A stretch of DNA of 64,000 bases from Cudoniella acicularis (lineage: Eukaryota > Ascomycota > Leotiomycetes > Helotiales > Helotiaceae). Shown here in pieces: positions 11,637 through 22,474 of the stretch (positions are counted from its first letter, which is position 1; the number at the start of each line of letters is the position of its first letter). The position numbers were made by a program, and so were the translations under genes. Below the pieces are notes generated by a model. The model ran no database searches. It was not told the DNA's origin and worked only from the letters and a program-made list of their open reading frames with translations. Location of the stretch: NCBI GenBank assembly GCA_013054445.1, contig JAAMPI010000034.1, forward strand, positions 1 through 64,000. The letters run 5' to 3'.

Positions 11637-12398
11637 TCAATTATATGATGTGTGAGTTCGAATTTGAAACGGAATCCGCTCCTTGACCGCGTCCCATACT
11701 TCAGAATAAACCGCTTTCATAGGAAGCACCTCTTGCTTCACGTTCTCTACCCACTCGCGAAACCCATCAATCCGTATATATTGAGAAACCATCGCGTCAT
11801 TCTCGTAACATTCAAGAGGATCAAACCGTTTGAGACGATAACCAGGGCACATCTCAAGGAGATGCTTCTCCAATCTTTGAAAAGATGACTTGAGTACAGC
11901 AAGTTCTAAGGATCCATCTGTTAATTCCATCGTACCCAGTATCTCCTTGGGTTTCCAACTCTCAATCATCTTCACGATGTTGTGGTAATCATGACATCTC
12001 AGGCCAGACAAATGAGCGAGGGTGGATAGCCTGAAGTCAAATGTTCTATACAATGGAATGCCAAAGCTGTCACTTTCGTCTTGACGTCTTGCTTCAGCTT
12101 TAGGAACGTTGGGCATAAGAGAGTTCCTCTTCAAGTGAGGATCCTCAATATCAAAGGCCTCCTCCAAGTGTCCATTCTCAGATAACACAAAGGAAGTCCC
12201 CTTCGAGTGTTCACTCTCAGAACTCTCTGATAATACAAGAAAGGTCTTATTCAAGTGTCCATTTTTAGATGATGCAAAGAAGTTCTTCGTAAATTGATAG
12301 AACAGACAAACCGGTAGCCAAAGGACGCAAAAATTTGAGAAGATTGGATTTTCCGTAATGAAAAACAGAGCATCAAAGGCAGATAAGATGGTTATGAT
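11637..12398 (-). CDS. orphan protein with hydrophobic N-terminus and internal repeats
   Basis: The main exon runs from 12398 to the stop at 11637 and codes for about 254 residues. It opens just after a strong acceptor (pyrimidine tract then TTGCAG), so the ATG must lie upstream; one option that fits the phase is a 12-nt exon at 12568-12557 joined by a 158-bp intron, which is a guess. The first 40 residues are strongly hydrophobic (ITILSAFDALFF, then VLWLPVCLFY) and could anchor it in a membrane. Residues about 45-90 contain three imperfect repeats around an LSENGHLE-like word, visible as about 39-nt repeats at 12165-12290. The rest is hydrophilic, with a WKPKEILGTMELTDGSLE segment. No family recognised. 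Confidence 0.5.
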   Translation of the reverse strand: MITILSAFDALFFITENPIFSNFCVLWLPVCLFYQFTKNFFASSKNGHLNKTFLVLSESSESEHSKGTSFVLSENGHLEEAFDIEDPHLKRNSLMPNVPKAEARRQDESDSFGIPLYRTFDFRLSTLAHLSGLRCHDYHNIVKMIESWKPKEILGTMELTDGSLELAVLKSSFQRLEKHLLEMCPGYRLKRFDPLECYENDAMVSQYIRIDGFREWVENVKQEVLPMKAVYSEVWDAVKERIPFQIRTHTSYN

Positions 12399-12888
12399 CT
12401 GCAACAAAGGGAGAGCAAAAGGGAGAGTTTAAGAGGTCGAGGGTTGTAACGTAGAGCTGAATCAGAAACACAACGTAAGGCAGAATTCTAGTCTGACATT
12501 TTGTATTAGCATAAAGAGTACAAACAAGGATTCTGAAAACGTATAATAAATGATACTAGGGGGTCCATCTTGGCCTCCCGGAGCCCGTTCAGAGCCCCTT
12601 GATCCTTCTCGTTAAAAGTTGACTGTCTTGAAAATTGCAAGGATGACTGGGGTCAAGCTGCTGAGTGTAAGGTGGGCAGTGGTGAGCAGAGGCGAAAGGG
12701 TGGTGAGATGCAAGTGAGAGGTGGGTGAGTATGGGTGAGGATGAGGTGAAGTTCGCGAGCGCGCACAGGAGGTAAGGATTGACGCAAAACAACAGGAAAT
12801 ATTTCTTTATTCAATTATATCAACAGTCACATAGAATGTCATCCCAAGCTTCAGTAAGCCGCAATTTGCAACTCTAATCCTTCGCTGG

Positions 12889-13881
12889 TCAAAGACTGCT
12901 TGTACGCTTTCTCTTTTTCAAGCAACGATGTTCTTGCTCTTTCTGGCATTGTCTGACACAAGTCAATCCTACAGTTTTAATCTATACCTGGGATTCCAAA
13001 GAGGAAACGAGGGCAGAGGCAGACTTACGGTATACCAATCGAATCAAGGGCAGCATTCCCAATCCAATTCTCTATAAAAACGAGCGTTAGTCATGGACGG
13101 TGCTATGCTTTGCAGAAGATCGTCTAGACGCGAGATACATACCTAGATGTTTATTCAGTACGAAATGACCAGTTTTGCTCGCAGCCTCATGGACGGATGC
13201 TTGTTTGGACAGATCTTGCTCTAGTTGAGCAACCCTTGCCGCCAAATCTGCACCATTTTTCATTGCTTCAGCCAGCTCTTCCTTATCAACGGCCATTTTT
13301 GTCTCCAGTTTGACAAGCCTTGCATTGTTCTGTTCATAACGCCGGGATATCTCTTCAACTTCCCCTTGCAGTCTGCCTAGGAAAGAATTCAAAAAGGCAC
13401 CAGTGGATCCGTTTTTGCAGCCTTTAATGAAGAAAGACCGTCTACTCGAGTTTTTTTTATGTCAGTGGAGCTTACAAAAACTATAGTTTCAGGTTCTACT
13501 TACATTTCCTCTTCGGTGCCTATTTGAGAGAGAAGGACGCTAGAAGGCTTAGTAGGTAGAGGGGTGTAAAGACTTGTCATCATTTTGAATCGGGTTTTCT
13601 GGTGGTGTATATTTGCTGAGATCAGTGGGTTTGAAACCAAGAGAGAGGAAGGGTGCACTGATAGCCTCTTATGTGCCTCTACCGCCAAGGCACACTGTCG
13701 AGTCATAATTTCCTTCATCATATGTCAAGTAGAGTCGGGGTGCGTCTGATTCTGTCTTCGCCGTGGGGGAGGCCTGGAACGTAACGTTCCCTGTTTGTGC
13801 CGGCAAGGAAGCCTCACCCAGCCCCGCGGTTTTGAAATTATTTGATGAAGTGCTTGGGGCTTCTTGCCACACCGTTTTCAT
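12889..13881 (-). CDS. five-exon orphan protein with coiled coil
   Basis: Exons 13881-13683, 13615-13504, 13441-13143, 13071-13029 and 12952-12889 total 717 nt, giving 238 residues. Every junction has GT-AG ends and the phases close, which is good evidence that the gene is real although no family is recognised. The N-terminal 75 residues are Ser/Thr/Ala-rich and low in structure. The middle (about residues 115-180) is a heptad-rich coiled coil, including LQGEVEEISRRYEQNNARL and later VAQLEQDLSKQ. The last residues are basic (CLKKRKRTSS), possibly a nuclear signal. Four introns in a 1-kb gene is high for this window. A structural or adaptor role is plausible but not shown. Confidence 0.65.
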
Positions 13882-14294
13882 TTTCACTCGTAAAGGATTT
13901 CATTGGTGGAGAGTGGCTACCAAGAAGCCTCATTGAGCGCCAAAACTCAGCTAGGCCGTGCCGTGTTGTTCCCATGCCATCCCTTTTCATATGAAGTTGG
14001 AGCGAATTTGATTAGGCAGCGGTGGCCTTCAAGAAGCCACGTTAAGCCCCGATGCCAGTTGTACTGTGCTGTCACGGACTCATAGAGGCCTCTACAGATT
14101 CATGAAACGTTCCTTATCCAGCGCTCACTGCAGCCGCGCGTAGGTAGACCCCGCCAGGTCGGTGCGTGACGACTGACATACAAGTACTTATAACAGGTTA
14201 ATAAAGTAATATCAGAAGAGAATATTTGTAACTGGATTCCCTCTTTGCTTCTTTATTACAGAACTTCGAATTGAATTATCAAATTAAGAGAGTC

Positions 14295-14582
14295 ATGGCA
14301 TCCTTACACCAGGCGTCTCACCAACCTATAGTGCGGGTATCACTGCCCAGCGTTCGGATCAACATACCGCTTCCCAACATCAAAGAGACGCCGGATCAAA
14401 GGCTTCAAATTTATAGACAGCTCTGTAAAGATTTCTTGGAAGGGGGGAGGAAAGCAAAACGCGTAAAGCAGCCGAGGGACTGGTGCGAAAGAGGTAAGAT
14501 CCCTTTGATCTGTAAAAGAGCGCACGCGCTGACTGGGAAAATAGCAGTTGTGGCACTCAACACGCAAACTCTTGAAAATTAA
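14295..14582 (+). CDS. possible small two-exon orphan protein
   Basis: From ATG 14295 the frame is open to 14582. A 51-bp stretch (14494-14544) has a GTAAG donor, a CTGAC branch-like site and an ATAG acceptor; since it is a multiple of three and free of stops, both spliced (78 residues) and unspliced (95 residues) forms can be read. The product has a DQRLQIYRQLCKDFLEGGRK stretch followed by a basic patch. No family recognised. The sequence just upstream contains short duplicated words (TTCAAGAAGCCACGTTAAG, CCAAGAAGCCTCATTGAG). Confidence 0.35.
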   Translation: MASLHQASHQPIVRVSLPSVRINIPLPNIKETPDQRLQIYRQLCKDFLEGGRKAKRVKQPRDWCERGKIPLICKRAHALTGKIAVVALNTQTLEN

Positions 14583-14848
14583 CCTCCGTCTTCATGAGGC
14601 CCGTGCGGATGGTTTAGCGATTGAAGGCAATGGATTTAAAGTGCTACACTTCATTTTCACGGATAAGAATTTGCTCGCTTTGAATTGTACGAGTCGCGGT
14701 TGGAGAATGGGTTCGAGGATAGTTACCGCAGTAGTGTATAAAGCCAGGGAGAGAAATGATACATGCCTTTTGCATGTATCCCGAAGCAATTAATGTCTTT
14801 CTCTGCACACAAAAGGAAGCTGGCAGATTGTACTAGCAGAAATCCCTC

Positions 14849-15374
14849 TCAATGCAACATAACATCTTTCCATGTCTCGCCACGGGTCTCTGTCTGGAAG
14901 GGGGTATCTGCAGGTCCACCTGTGGCCTGTGTGCTCGCATATTGTTGGTCTTCCTCTAGTCTCTTCTTGTTATGCTTCCAGTATGTCGATCTCATCCAGG
15001 TAACAATGTCAGGACGACTATTCAGCCATTGGCCGCTGAGCACCCATCTTTCATCCACCCCTCCCCAGCGCCCCTGAGCACGGGCAACGAAATCCTCTTC
15101 GACACGCTGCGCAGTGGCAGGGTTGAGCCAGTCTTTCCCTTCAATATCCTTGTAGATAGCGTCGAATATTTCCCGTCGGCCTCTCTGTCAGAAGGAAGAT
15201 TAGGGCATGACTACAACAATGCGACGACGACGACAACGACGTGGGGGCACTTACGAGAAAGTATTTCCAATACTCATCCTCATTCCATTGAGCTTGGGCT
15301 GTGGTTCGAAAGAGCTCCTCTCGGACTTTCTGGGCCTGGGTCATAGGAGTAATGGAGAGAAGGACGTTGGCCAT
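14849..15374 (-). CDS. orphan two-exon protein, possibly 5'-truncated
   Basis: Exons 15374-15255 and 15184-14849 code for 151 residues. The product is rich in Trp and Gln/Arg (AQAQWNEDEYWKYF, then ARAQGRWGGVDERW) and helical in character, with a low-complexity end. The reading frame continues upstream of the chosen ATG to about 15415, where there is an acceptor-like CTTCCAG, so an earlier exon may exist; beyond it lies repeat-bearing DNA with no suitable exon, which suggests that the 5' part was lost. No family recognised. Confidence 0.5.
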
Positions 15375-15654
15375 AATGTTTCGAATATCGGCTGAGCTCG
15401 TCAAAAACAGACTGGAAGGTTGCTGCGGTGTTGGCGTGAGGCTTCCCCCACGTTTAGCGCTTCCGTCGCTAGCGTCAACGAGCGTCTTATCTCTCAGTCA
15501 TTCAAAGGAGCCTCGCAAGCTGGAACCATGTCAGCTCCGATCAACCCCCGGCCGGCCACGGTCCGCGGCCCGCCCGCAGATCCTATTGTCACCTGTTTCC
15601 AGGCGCCCGCAGCCGAAGCCAATAATTGGCTCACGTTGCATGTACTGTCAGCGC

Positions 15655-15780
15655 GGTCGCCAAGGCAAGGGTAGAAAGTGCAAGAAAGCTGGGTTTGGTG
15701 AAAGTTAGGGTTCGTGACCGCTAAACTGCAAGGCAAGGGTAGAAAAGTGCAAGAAAGCTGGGTTTGGTGAAAGTTACCGA
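15655..15780 (+). repeat. two copies of a dispersed short repeat (GCAAGAAAGCTGGGTTTGGT type)
   Basis: The phrase CAAGGGTAGAAA(A)GTGCAA, followed by GAAAGCTGGGTTTGGTGAAA and GTTA, occurs twice, about 65 bp apart. Near-identical copies stand alone at about 21505 and as a cluster of four at 37388-37590, all in the same orientation. It does not code for anything evident. Confidence 0.8.
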
Positions 15781-15794
15781 CCCGTTCCAGTGGC

Positions 15795-16115
15795 TTGTTG
15801 GCGCTCGCATTCCATTTCTACCCCTGAACTTGGATTTGTTGGCAGGATCACAGTCGCGTCGCTGACATCGGTTCTGATCCGGTCCGGGGCACGCGCAGGT
15901 GGGCTGCCGGGACATGAGGTCTGAAGCCTCCATTCCATTTTCACCCCTGAACTTGGAATATGGCTTGTGGGCCGCTCGAAGCCTCCATTCCATTTTTACC
16001 CCTGAACTTGGAATATGGCTTGTTGGCTGCAGGGGCCTAAGCCTTCGAAGGCTTCATTGCATTTTCACCTTCATACTTGGAATACAGCTTATTGGCTACC
16101 GGGGCTTACAGATAA
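15795..16115 (+). repeat. degenerate tandem array, about 55-80 bp units, four copies
   Basis: Each unit holds CATTCCATTTTCACCCCTGA followed by ACTTGGAATATGGCTTGTTG with variations (for example CATTGCATTTTCACCTTCAT and ACTTGGAATACAGCTTATTG in the last). Units start near 15805, 15929, 15984 and 16047. The array lies directly upstream of the membrane-protein gene at 16351 and could be part of its 5' region or a decayed mobile repeat. Confidence 0.7.
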
Positions 16116-16350
16116 CCTCATACTCAGTAGTGTAAGTTCTCTTTCAGGATCGTCTTCCGTGTTTGTGGTGGACCTGTGACTGTCTTAGAACTATATTTTT
16201 GTTTGTAACAGCACGTCGTCTATTCGGAACTCGGTCCTTTGAAATAAAGCGTTTGGTATCCCAGTTGTGTTCTTTTAGCAATCTCCTCTTCAATCTTGTT
16301 GCGGTTTCTCGGGAAGCTTCCATCTACCAAGTCATTCATTCACTTCAATC

Positions 16351-17264
16351 ATGAATATCGCCAGGTTTACCAGTCAAGAAATCCTTGTACATGGTGTACT
16401 CTCCGCAATCGTATTTTATGACGCAATGTTTGTCTTTCACAGAAGGTGGACAATGCGTCATGATTTGGGGCCCTTTGCCCCGCAGAGAAAGTGGAAGAAA
16501 TCAGTCTTGATTTGGCTTCTTTCCCCTATTTTATTCTCTTTGATTTTGTGTCTTCAAATCATGTTCGGCCATGAACAAGGTATGTCATGCCTTGAGGTCG
16601 CGGGAGAAAAGGCTAATGATCCAGGTTGGTTCACCGGGTCAATCTTGGGAACTATATGGTCGACACATGTATTCTGTGGGCTACGCGAAATGAAGCTCAC
16701 TTTCTTGGGGTATCGCGCTGCCTACGTAACGCCAAGTACAGACCAGCACCTTGTCGACAACATGCAAGGAGGCATGTCAGTTAAACACCAGAAGCATCTC
16801 CGTCGTTTTGCAATTGCTTTGGCAATAGTAAAGATATTTAGCTTCGGCGCTTTTGCTTTCCAGTTTGTCGGGTATGTTGAATTCATCATTGTGCCTCAAG
16901 CATTTGCAACGTTCTAATACATCTGACATATATACACAGGTTTTTGTTACAATTTCAAACTATGGAGCGGGTTGGATTTGTTTTGCTAAGATTCTCAAAC
17001 GGGCTCTTCTGGCTCCTACTCGCCCTGCCGTACCTCTGTGGGAGCCCTATTAACATGAAGAATCCCTCTCAAACGTCACACACCGACAAGTCTATTGTTA
17101 GGGTGGATGGGGTCATTAGAACAATCACGAGCTTTTCATCCATGTTAGGGTTGATACTCGGAATACTATTTCCTTTTGGAGTTGTGGTCCCATTGTATTA
17201 TTTGATATCAGTACGTTTCATACCCCTCATTCAAAATCGTAGAACTGCAATTAACAAGATTTAA
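16351..17264 (+). CDS. orphan multi-spanning membrane protein
   Basis: Exons 16351-16871 and 16940-17264 encode 281 residues; the intron has GTATG and ACAG ends and the phase fits. Hydrophobic segments of membrane-spanning length appear near residues 8-28, 48-70 (LIWLLSPILFSLILCLQIM), 150-175, 185-205 (FSNGLFWLLLALPYL) and 240-265 (LGLILGILFPFGVVVPLYYL). The loops carry several basic residues. I do not recognise the family; nothing indicates a transporter signature. A further GTACGT donor at 17211 could give a shorter, different C-terminus, so the last 17 residues are uncertain. A second membrane orphan at 37.9 kb has a comparable layout, without clear sequence similarity. Confidence 0.65.
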
Positions 17265-18214
17265 GATCGAATTGTGGGCGTTAGGTCTGAGCAGGTTATT
17301 CATTGTAACTATTTATGGATCATTGGTTCCTAGTTTAAGTCGTCGATAAATGGGATTTGTGTGAAGAGTGTCCACTTAAAGCCGCAATGAGGCAGGGTAG
17401 GATTATAGCTGAATGGCTGGGGCTGAATTATTTGTTCTGTCAACCAAGATGCCTTTCTCCAAGTGTTCTTTCTTGTGTCATATTTAATACTACTTCAATT
17501 TGACCTTGCCCTAAGCCCAATATTTATTTATCCTTACAATTGGAGACCCTAAGATATCCGAGGAGGGCGTTTGCATTTGATGTGCAGCATAAGCCTTCCA
17601 CTGCCGAGTCATTGGGCCCACGTCCCAATACTCAGCCTCACTTTTCAAATGAGAAATTTACCTTGCACAAGTTGCGACCCAGTTTGCCTGGCTTCCGGGC
17701 GACGGTGCCCAATATACAACTTCTTAACTCTGCAGTCTGATGTGTTGAATTTGCAGAACAGTCAAAATTCCAGTCACGCGACCCCACTATAACAATGAGC
17801 GCAATCCGCTGGGCCGAAAATTACCGTCTTCTTCCGTTGCCGACCTCAGCGTTGTCGCAAAATCAATTTCCATAGTACGACTACTATCATCACAAATAAC
17901 AGCATGTTGATCTGAGATAGCAATTACCACCTTCCTCGTCCTCTTACTATTCCTCAACATTGTCAAGGCACAACTATGGCTGAGGTTTGAATATCGGACT
18001 CTTGTCTGGAAAAAGCAGCTAACAAAACCAAGGGAGACAATGCGCTAAAGGGAATACCGGAGGATATTGACTTCTCCATCTTCCCCGCCTTGCCTTTCTC
18101 GAGAACTATTTCAGCGTCTGAAATCGAACATATTGCCATAACTTTGTCAGGAGAAGGGAACAAAAGCGTGGTCAAGCAAATGGTCAAGGACTACTCTTGT
18201 GTTGTTCTAGCGAA
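17265..18214. other. intergenic, nothing assigned
   Basis: Lies between the membrane-protein gene (+) and the 3' end of the paralogue gene at 18.2 kb (-), so it probably holds both terminators. Short frames occur (17540-17792 +, 17963-18187 -) without motif or splice structure. Confidence 0.4.
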
Positions 18215-19397
18215 TCACGAGGTCGAGATTATTGGGGGGAAGAATGTCAAGTTTGAAGCCGTGGCGTAGGAATCGGTGCGTCGTTTTGCCCTGAGGAGGG
18301 TCTTAAGCTTCAACGACATGACCCGGGAGAGTGGACAAAAGAACCATCCATCAGGCCCGGTGTCGCTAGTTGAAACTTTGATATTCAGAGCTTCTGTTAT
18401 TCCTGGGTGGTTTTCGGGGTCTGATTTGTATTTTTGCAGCTCCACTTTGAATAGTTGGCTGTCATGGAATCCATCGTAAAGAATTTTAGCCATCTGCACC
18501 CAAACCTCAAAATTATCCACAATTTCGATTGGAATTGAATTCCACACAAAATCTAACCAGTTTGATATTGTGGCTGGATATATTGTCAGAAAGGCATTAG
18601 CCTATCAAGAAGATGTTTGACATACCTTGTTTCTCGGAAGTCTCCTTTGCCTTTGAATTCGGATTATTGTGTAGCTTATGTCCCGCGAAACTTGGATTTT
18701 GCTTGCCTGGGTCCAGATTGCACGGTGTTGGGTTGTCCTCTGTTGATACGGTTCGTGGTGTCCGCTGATCTGATGCGTCTGGTTTGTATGGCCCCGAATC
18801 GTCCTCTTCTCTCATACTGCACGGCATTGACTGAATTGGTCCATTTGGATCGCACGGCGTTGGGTTGCCCTCTTTTGTTACGACGCCCAGCTTTGGTTGC
18901 TCTGCTGTGGGTTAGCCTTTATCCCTTCTCCAGTAACCTCAAGTTTCAATACCTTCATTTGCCACTACTTCACACGTAAGGGACGCATAAAACGCAGTGA
19001 ACGAAGGGCATGAGGCGTATCCGTCGTCTTTAGCCCATGTCTTGAGGTCTGCAGCCAAACTGTTGTCGCCGGTTTCGTCCAGCGTAAAACGACGCAAACG
19101 ATGCCAAAGACTCGCGTTAGGCATCAAACCCCTTGAGTTAATCTCCCGACAAATTCTGGGACTCACGCACAAGGCAAATGCGACTAGGAACAGTGGCGAT
19201 ATAGATAATGCTTGCTGGTAGATATTTTTTGCCCTATGCTCGTCGGTTGTAAATGTCGCGATATTAAAGGCAAGGTTAAGTCGAGGTCGAAGCCTTGCTG
19301 CTTCGTCCCGATTGATTGACTGATCAATATATAACATTCTTTGGGTGGACATGATCAAATTTTGCGTAACTGAAAATCTCCCGCGTTTGTGGGCCAT
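18215..19397 (-). CDS. member 1 of an unrecognised two-gene family
   Basis: Exons 19397-18953, 18904-18626 and 18552-18215 total 1062 nt and give 353 residues; all junctions are GT-AG and in phase. The N-terminal domain (about residues 20-145) matches the gene at 39.8 kb: NIYQQALSIS against NRIYNQALAIS, VAFALCVSPRIC against LAFATCVSPRAC, and LKTWAKDDGYAS against FKQWAKTDNYAS. The middle is low-complexity with duplicated NPTPC words (EGNPTPCDPNGP, EDNPTPCNLDPG), where the paralogue has a different repeat (MEGQRR). The C-terminal exon holds WNSIPIEIVDNFEVWVQMAK. No known family. The SANT-repeat gene (19.7-20.75 kb) lies just upstream on the same strand. Function unknown; the conserved Trp/Cys pattern suggests a folded domain under constraint. 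Confidence 0.65.
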
Positions 19398-19673
19398 TGT
19401 GGTGGTTTTTTAGTAGTTGCAAGGAGACACGACTGCTGTCTTTCTCAAAATAGGATGTTGTAATTGAGTCAGGTACAATACAATAAGACAGGCCGAGTCA
19501 ACTTGCAAAAACATTTACTCAGGGGAATTAGGGGTAGCGTAGGCCCCCCCAAATGCTCGGACCGCTGGCTGCGCCATGGCTAGACCTTTTGCAGTCTCAC
19601 AGGCTGCTTCTATCAAATGGGCCCACCCAGTTGAACAATCAGGTCTCCCAAATCAGATTGGAATACTTTTAAG

Positions 19674-20749
19674 TTATAATAAGAAAACTATAGCAATATT
19701 GGGATACGGGCATCTTGGAAAATGTCTAGCAGTCAAATGATGTCGTATCATCGAAGCACAAGTTGTATCCAGGGAATTTTCCTTGCTACCTGGCTCCCCA
19801 TCACTGCTTGACTCCCCACCACTGCTTGACTCCCCACCACTGCTTGACTCCCCATCACTAACTGGGTGTGCTCTGATGTTTGAATTAGGCACAGCGGTGT
19901 TGCATTTTCTTCACTCCTCCCCTTAAATCAATAACCCGTTAGCCAAATGCCGAGTAACGAATGAATTTGGGAATTCACTTACGTTCTGCATCGTTGGGCT
20001 GTTTTTCTTGTGGCCTTCGTCATAAACAGAGGTGTTAATTTCTTGTGTTTTTTGATTTGTGACCCCAGTGTTTGCTGATTTCCCTAATTTCCTTGGCCGC
20101 TGTTCAATTGCCCTGTTCGTGCGTGGCATTTTAGGGTGTTGCTTGTGGAATCCGTTCGCGATAATCCCAAGTTGGTTGGGACTTGTAGGTGTTTGTGTGT
20201 CAAGGCAAGACAAAGTGCTATTTTCTGGTCCTGTCCATGGTGTCCGAGCCTTGGATTTTTTGTGGAGTTTTTTAAGCTTGAGCTGTATCGAGGTTACCGA
20301 CCGATGATTCTTTCCCCAATATTGCCTATTGAGGGTTTCCGTGATAATAGCATCCCGTCCAGAAATGTGAGGTGTATTTTTGTCAAGGTCAAGGAGAAAT
20401 TTGGTCTCTTTTGATAACCAATCCTTGGAATTGGTATAGCCGTTATTCAGTTTATAAAGATGTTCTCGTTGATTTCACCGAGCGGTACGCCTTCTTCCAA
20501 TAATTCTTGTTGATGTATTTCGTGATAGCAATCATCCGACCATGAGAGTTCAGGGGGAACTCTCTGGCGAGTTTGAGGAGCAAATCGTCTTCTTCTTGAT
20601 CCCAGTGGCATTGGGGTTTGGCGTGACGTTTCGTGGTAACAGTCATCCGATCAGGAGAGGATGGGGGTTTTTTTTTTGTCGAGTTCAAGGAGGAAATCGT
20701 CTTCTTCTGGCACCGAGTGGCGTTCGGTTTTTAGCTTAGGTCTTCCCAT
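19674..20749 (-). pseudogene. SANT/Myb-repeat gene, copy 1 (frameshifted)
   Basis: Read from ATG 20749 on the minus strand this locus codes for four successive SANT/Myb-like repeats: VPEEDDFLLELDKKK, WDQEEDDLLLKLAREFP, WLSKETKFLLDLDKNTP and WTGPENSTLSCLDTQTP. Each is followed by a G/NR..AIT helix and, in two, by YWKKAYRSVKS or YWGKNHRSVTS as the third helix. The frames join only if the T10 run at 20668-20677 is one base shorter, and a second shift (or a 56-nt intron) is needed at about 20465. A GTAAGT intron after MQN (about 19985) leads to an acidic tail of SSSGGE repeats and the end motif CASMIRHHLTARHFPRCPY. Known SANT/Myb domains bind DNA or histones. It may be a decayed gene, or partly intact if the homopolymer is an assembly error. 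Confidence 0.6.
19795..19866 (-). repeat. 18-bp minisatellite coding for SSSGGE/SSSDGE
   Basis: Four units of 18 bp (on the + strand CATCACTGCTTGACTCCC with small changes) in the C-terminal exon of SANT copy 1. They keep the frame and give Gly/Glu/Ser repeats. The matching place in copy 2 (about 33090-33150) has AGGTAGCGAT repeats instead. Confidence 0.7.
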
Positions 20750-21067
20750 GATTGAAGAAGAATTAACGTGGAACTATCGGTGCGGTTTTTAGGTGAGAGA
20801 AGAGAGGAGAGTCACTGCGTATTTTCTGGTTCAGCAAGCACTGCTTTCGTTTGAGCGCGGTGTGCTCGGCAAGGCGACGAGGGCAGCTGCAAGAACGGTT
20901 GGCGAGACGAGGGGTGTGGCTTGCAAAAGGAAGCACACTATACCTCCGCAAGAGTTTACGTGTGTTGACTTGGCGCTTGTAATAGCTTAATGACCGACAG
21001 CATTTAAGTCTCCTCATTGACAGAACTGACAACCCAGTACGCAAGAGGATATGGGACTCGGGTGCAC

Positions 21068-21200
21068 ATAACTCCTCCCTCATGCTCAGACTTGCATCTC
21101 GCAAGCTGCAAGATGAAAGAAAAGATCGAGGCAGACACCGCGCAGCTGGTAACACAGCATGTCTTTCTGCACGACAAGGGGGGCGGAAACCGACTATCAT
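21068..21200 (-). repeat. upstream block shared with 32.19 kb
   Basis: On the minus strand this reads CCCCTTGTCGTGCAGAAAGA, then CATGCTGTGTTACCAGCTGC, then GCCTCGATCTTTTCTTTC. Close counterparts lie on the plus strand from about 32193. In both places the block lies about 390-400 bp before the ATG of a SANT-repeat gene, so the promoters were duplicated together with the genes. Confidence 0.75.
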
Positions 21201-21469
21201 AATATTTGACGTGGCTGTGAGATGGTGAGGCTAAAAAATACGTTAATACTGTATAAATCACTTCAAATTTTGTGGGAAAAGATACTCAAATATACAAGAC
21301 AATTTTACCAAGTATATCATGTAGACTAACCTGGTCTCCGGCCCGCGACCGCAAACCCGGGAGCCCAGCCCTCCTCCACGCATGGCATCCACTAACTTGT
21401 GGCAGATTTGGAACGCCGATGCATACCGGCGACCCACGGTGAAGTGCAGGCGAGCAGGAGAGTTTTGTG

Positions 21470-21545
21470 GAGCTAAGCTGATGTAGGATGTTCTGCCGAG
21501 ATGCAAGAAAGTTGGGTTTGGTGAAAGTTAAGTTTGGTGACTGTG
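21470..21545 (+). repeat. dispersed repeat pair shared with 37.4-37.65 kb
   Basis: Contains AGCTAAGCTGATGTAGGATG and TTCTGCCG, immediately followed by a copy of the GCAAGAAAGTTGGGTTTGGT repeat. Both words recur at 37.38-37.65 kb in the same orientation but in the opposite order, as if copied with rearrangement. Confidence 0.75.
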
Positions 21546-22474
21546 CAGTTTCTAGCCATATACGGCCAAGGCGCCTTTCGTGGCGTCCTCTTGGTCAGGT
21601 GCGCACCGGGGCGCACCTAGTGCGCACAATTGAAACAGGGCCTGGCCTTCTGCATGACGTGGGGTGAAGTGCCACCAGATGAGCACAGCCTGTGCCTCCC
21701 GGGCTGTCTCCAGTATCCCCGACTTGGAGCTCACAAGGAGGTGAGAGTTAAAAGCCAGCGTTGGCCTTTAACTTTGGTGGCTGCTGCGAGGCGTAACGCA
21801 TGAGCAGGGGTTGGTTTGTCAACAGGCATTGTGGCGTAAACTCGAGCTTCACCACCTCCTGCTTGATTCACTCTTGGGCAATTCCGTTTTCCGGTGCATT
21901 GTGAATATTGGAGTTCCTTTTGTTGATAATTCTATGTGGGTCTTGGGAACCTTAGCCATTGAATCTAAGTCAGCGGACGGGATGTCCGCCGTAAGGAGGA
22001 TCTGGCGTTTGGCAGGATATCAGGATGGTAACAAGGACTTCTGTCTGCCTCCCGTCCCTGAGCTTGGACTTTAAAGCTCGACACTCAACATCGCCATTGA
22101 AATGAGAATGCACACAGAAACTTTCTGGCCTGTCGTATGAGCCAAGGCATGTTGTCCACTTTGTTGTCGTTAAAAAGGCGAAAACTAATTTCTGGCACAT
22201 GTAGTTCAAAACACTTGTCAATAACCTCAGGTCAACAAGCACAGGTCCGATGCTAGAACTACCCATGCAAAGATCCTAATATAAATGGTTTATCAGCTAA
22301 CGTCAGCCTTGCCCAGAAATCTTGCCAACGCTTCATCCTATACCCTTGCCATTGTCGATGCCTACTTAGCTGAAAAAAGGGTATTCGTTACCTTCCTTTC
22401 TATCGACTCAATACCAAAAGCACTTTTCGTGTTCAAGAATTATCGGCAATAATTACGACTTGATCGATTTTGCC
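21546..22474. other. no supported gene; promoter side of the Zn2Cys6 gene
   Basis: GC-rich start, then mixed sequence with frames of at most 98 codons (21811-22074 +, 21970-22266 -) that show no recognisable domain. The last 200 bases presumably include the promoter of the regulator at 22475. Confidence 0.4.
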
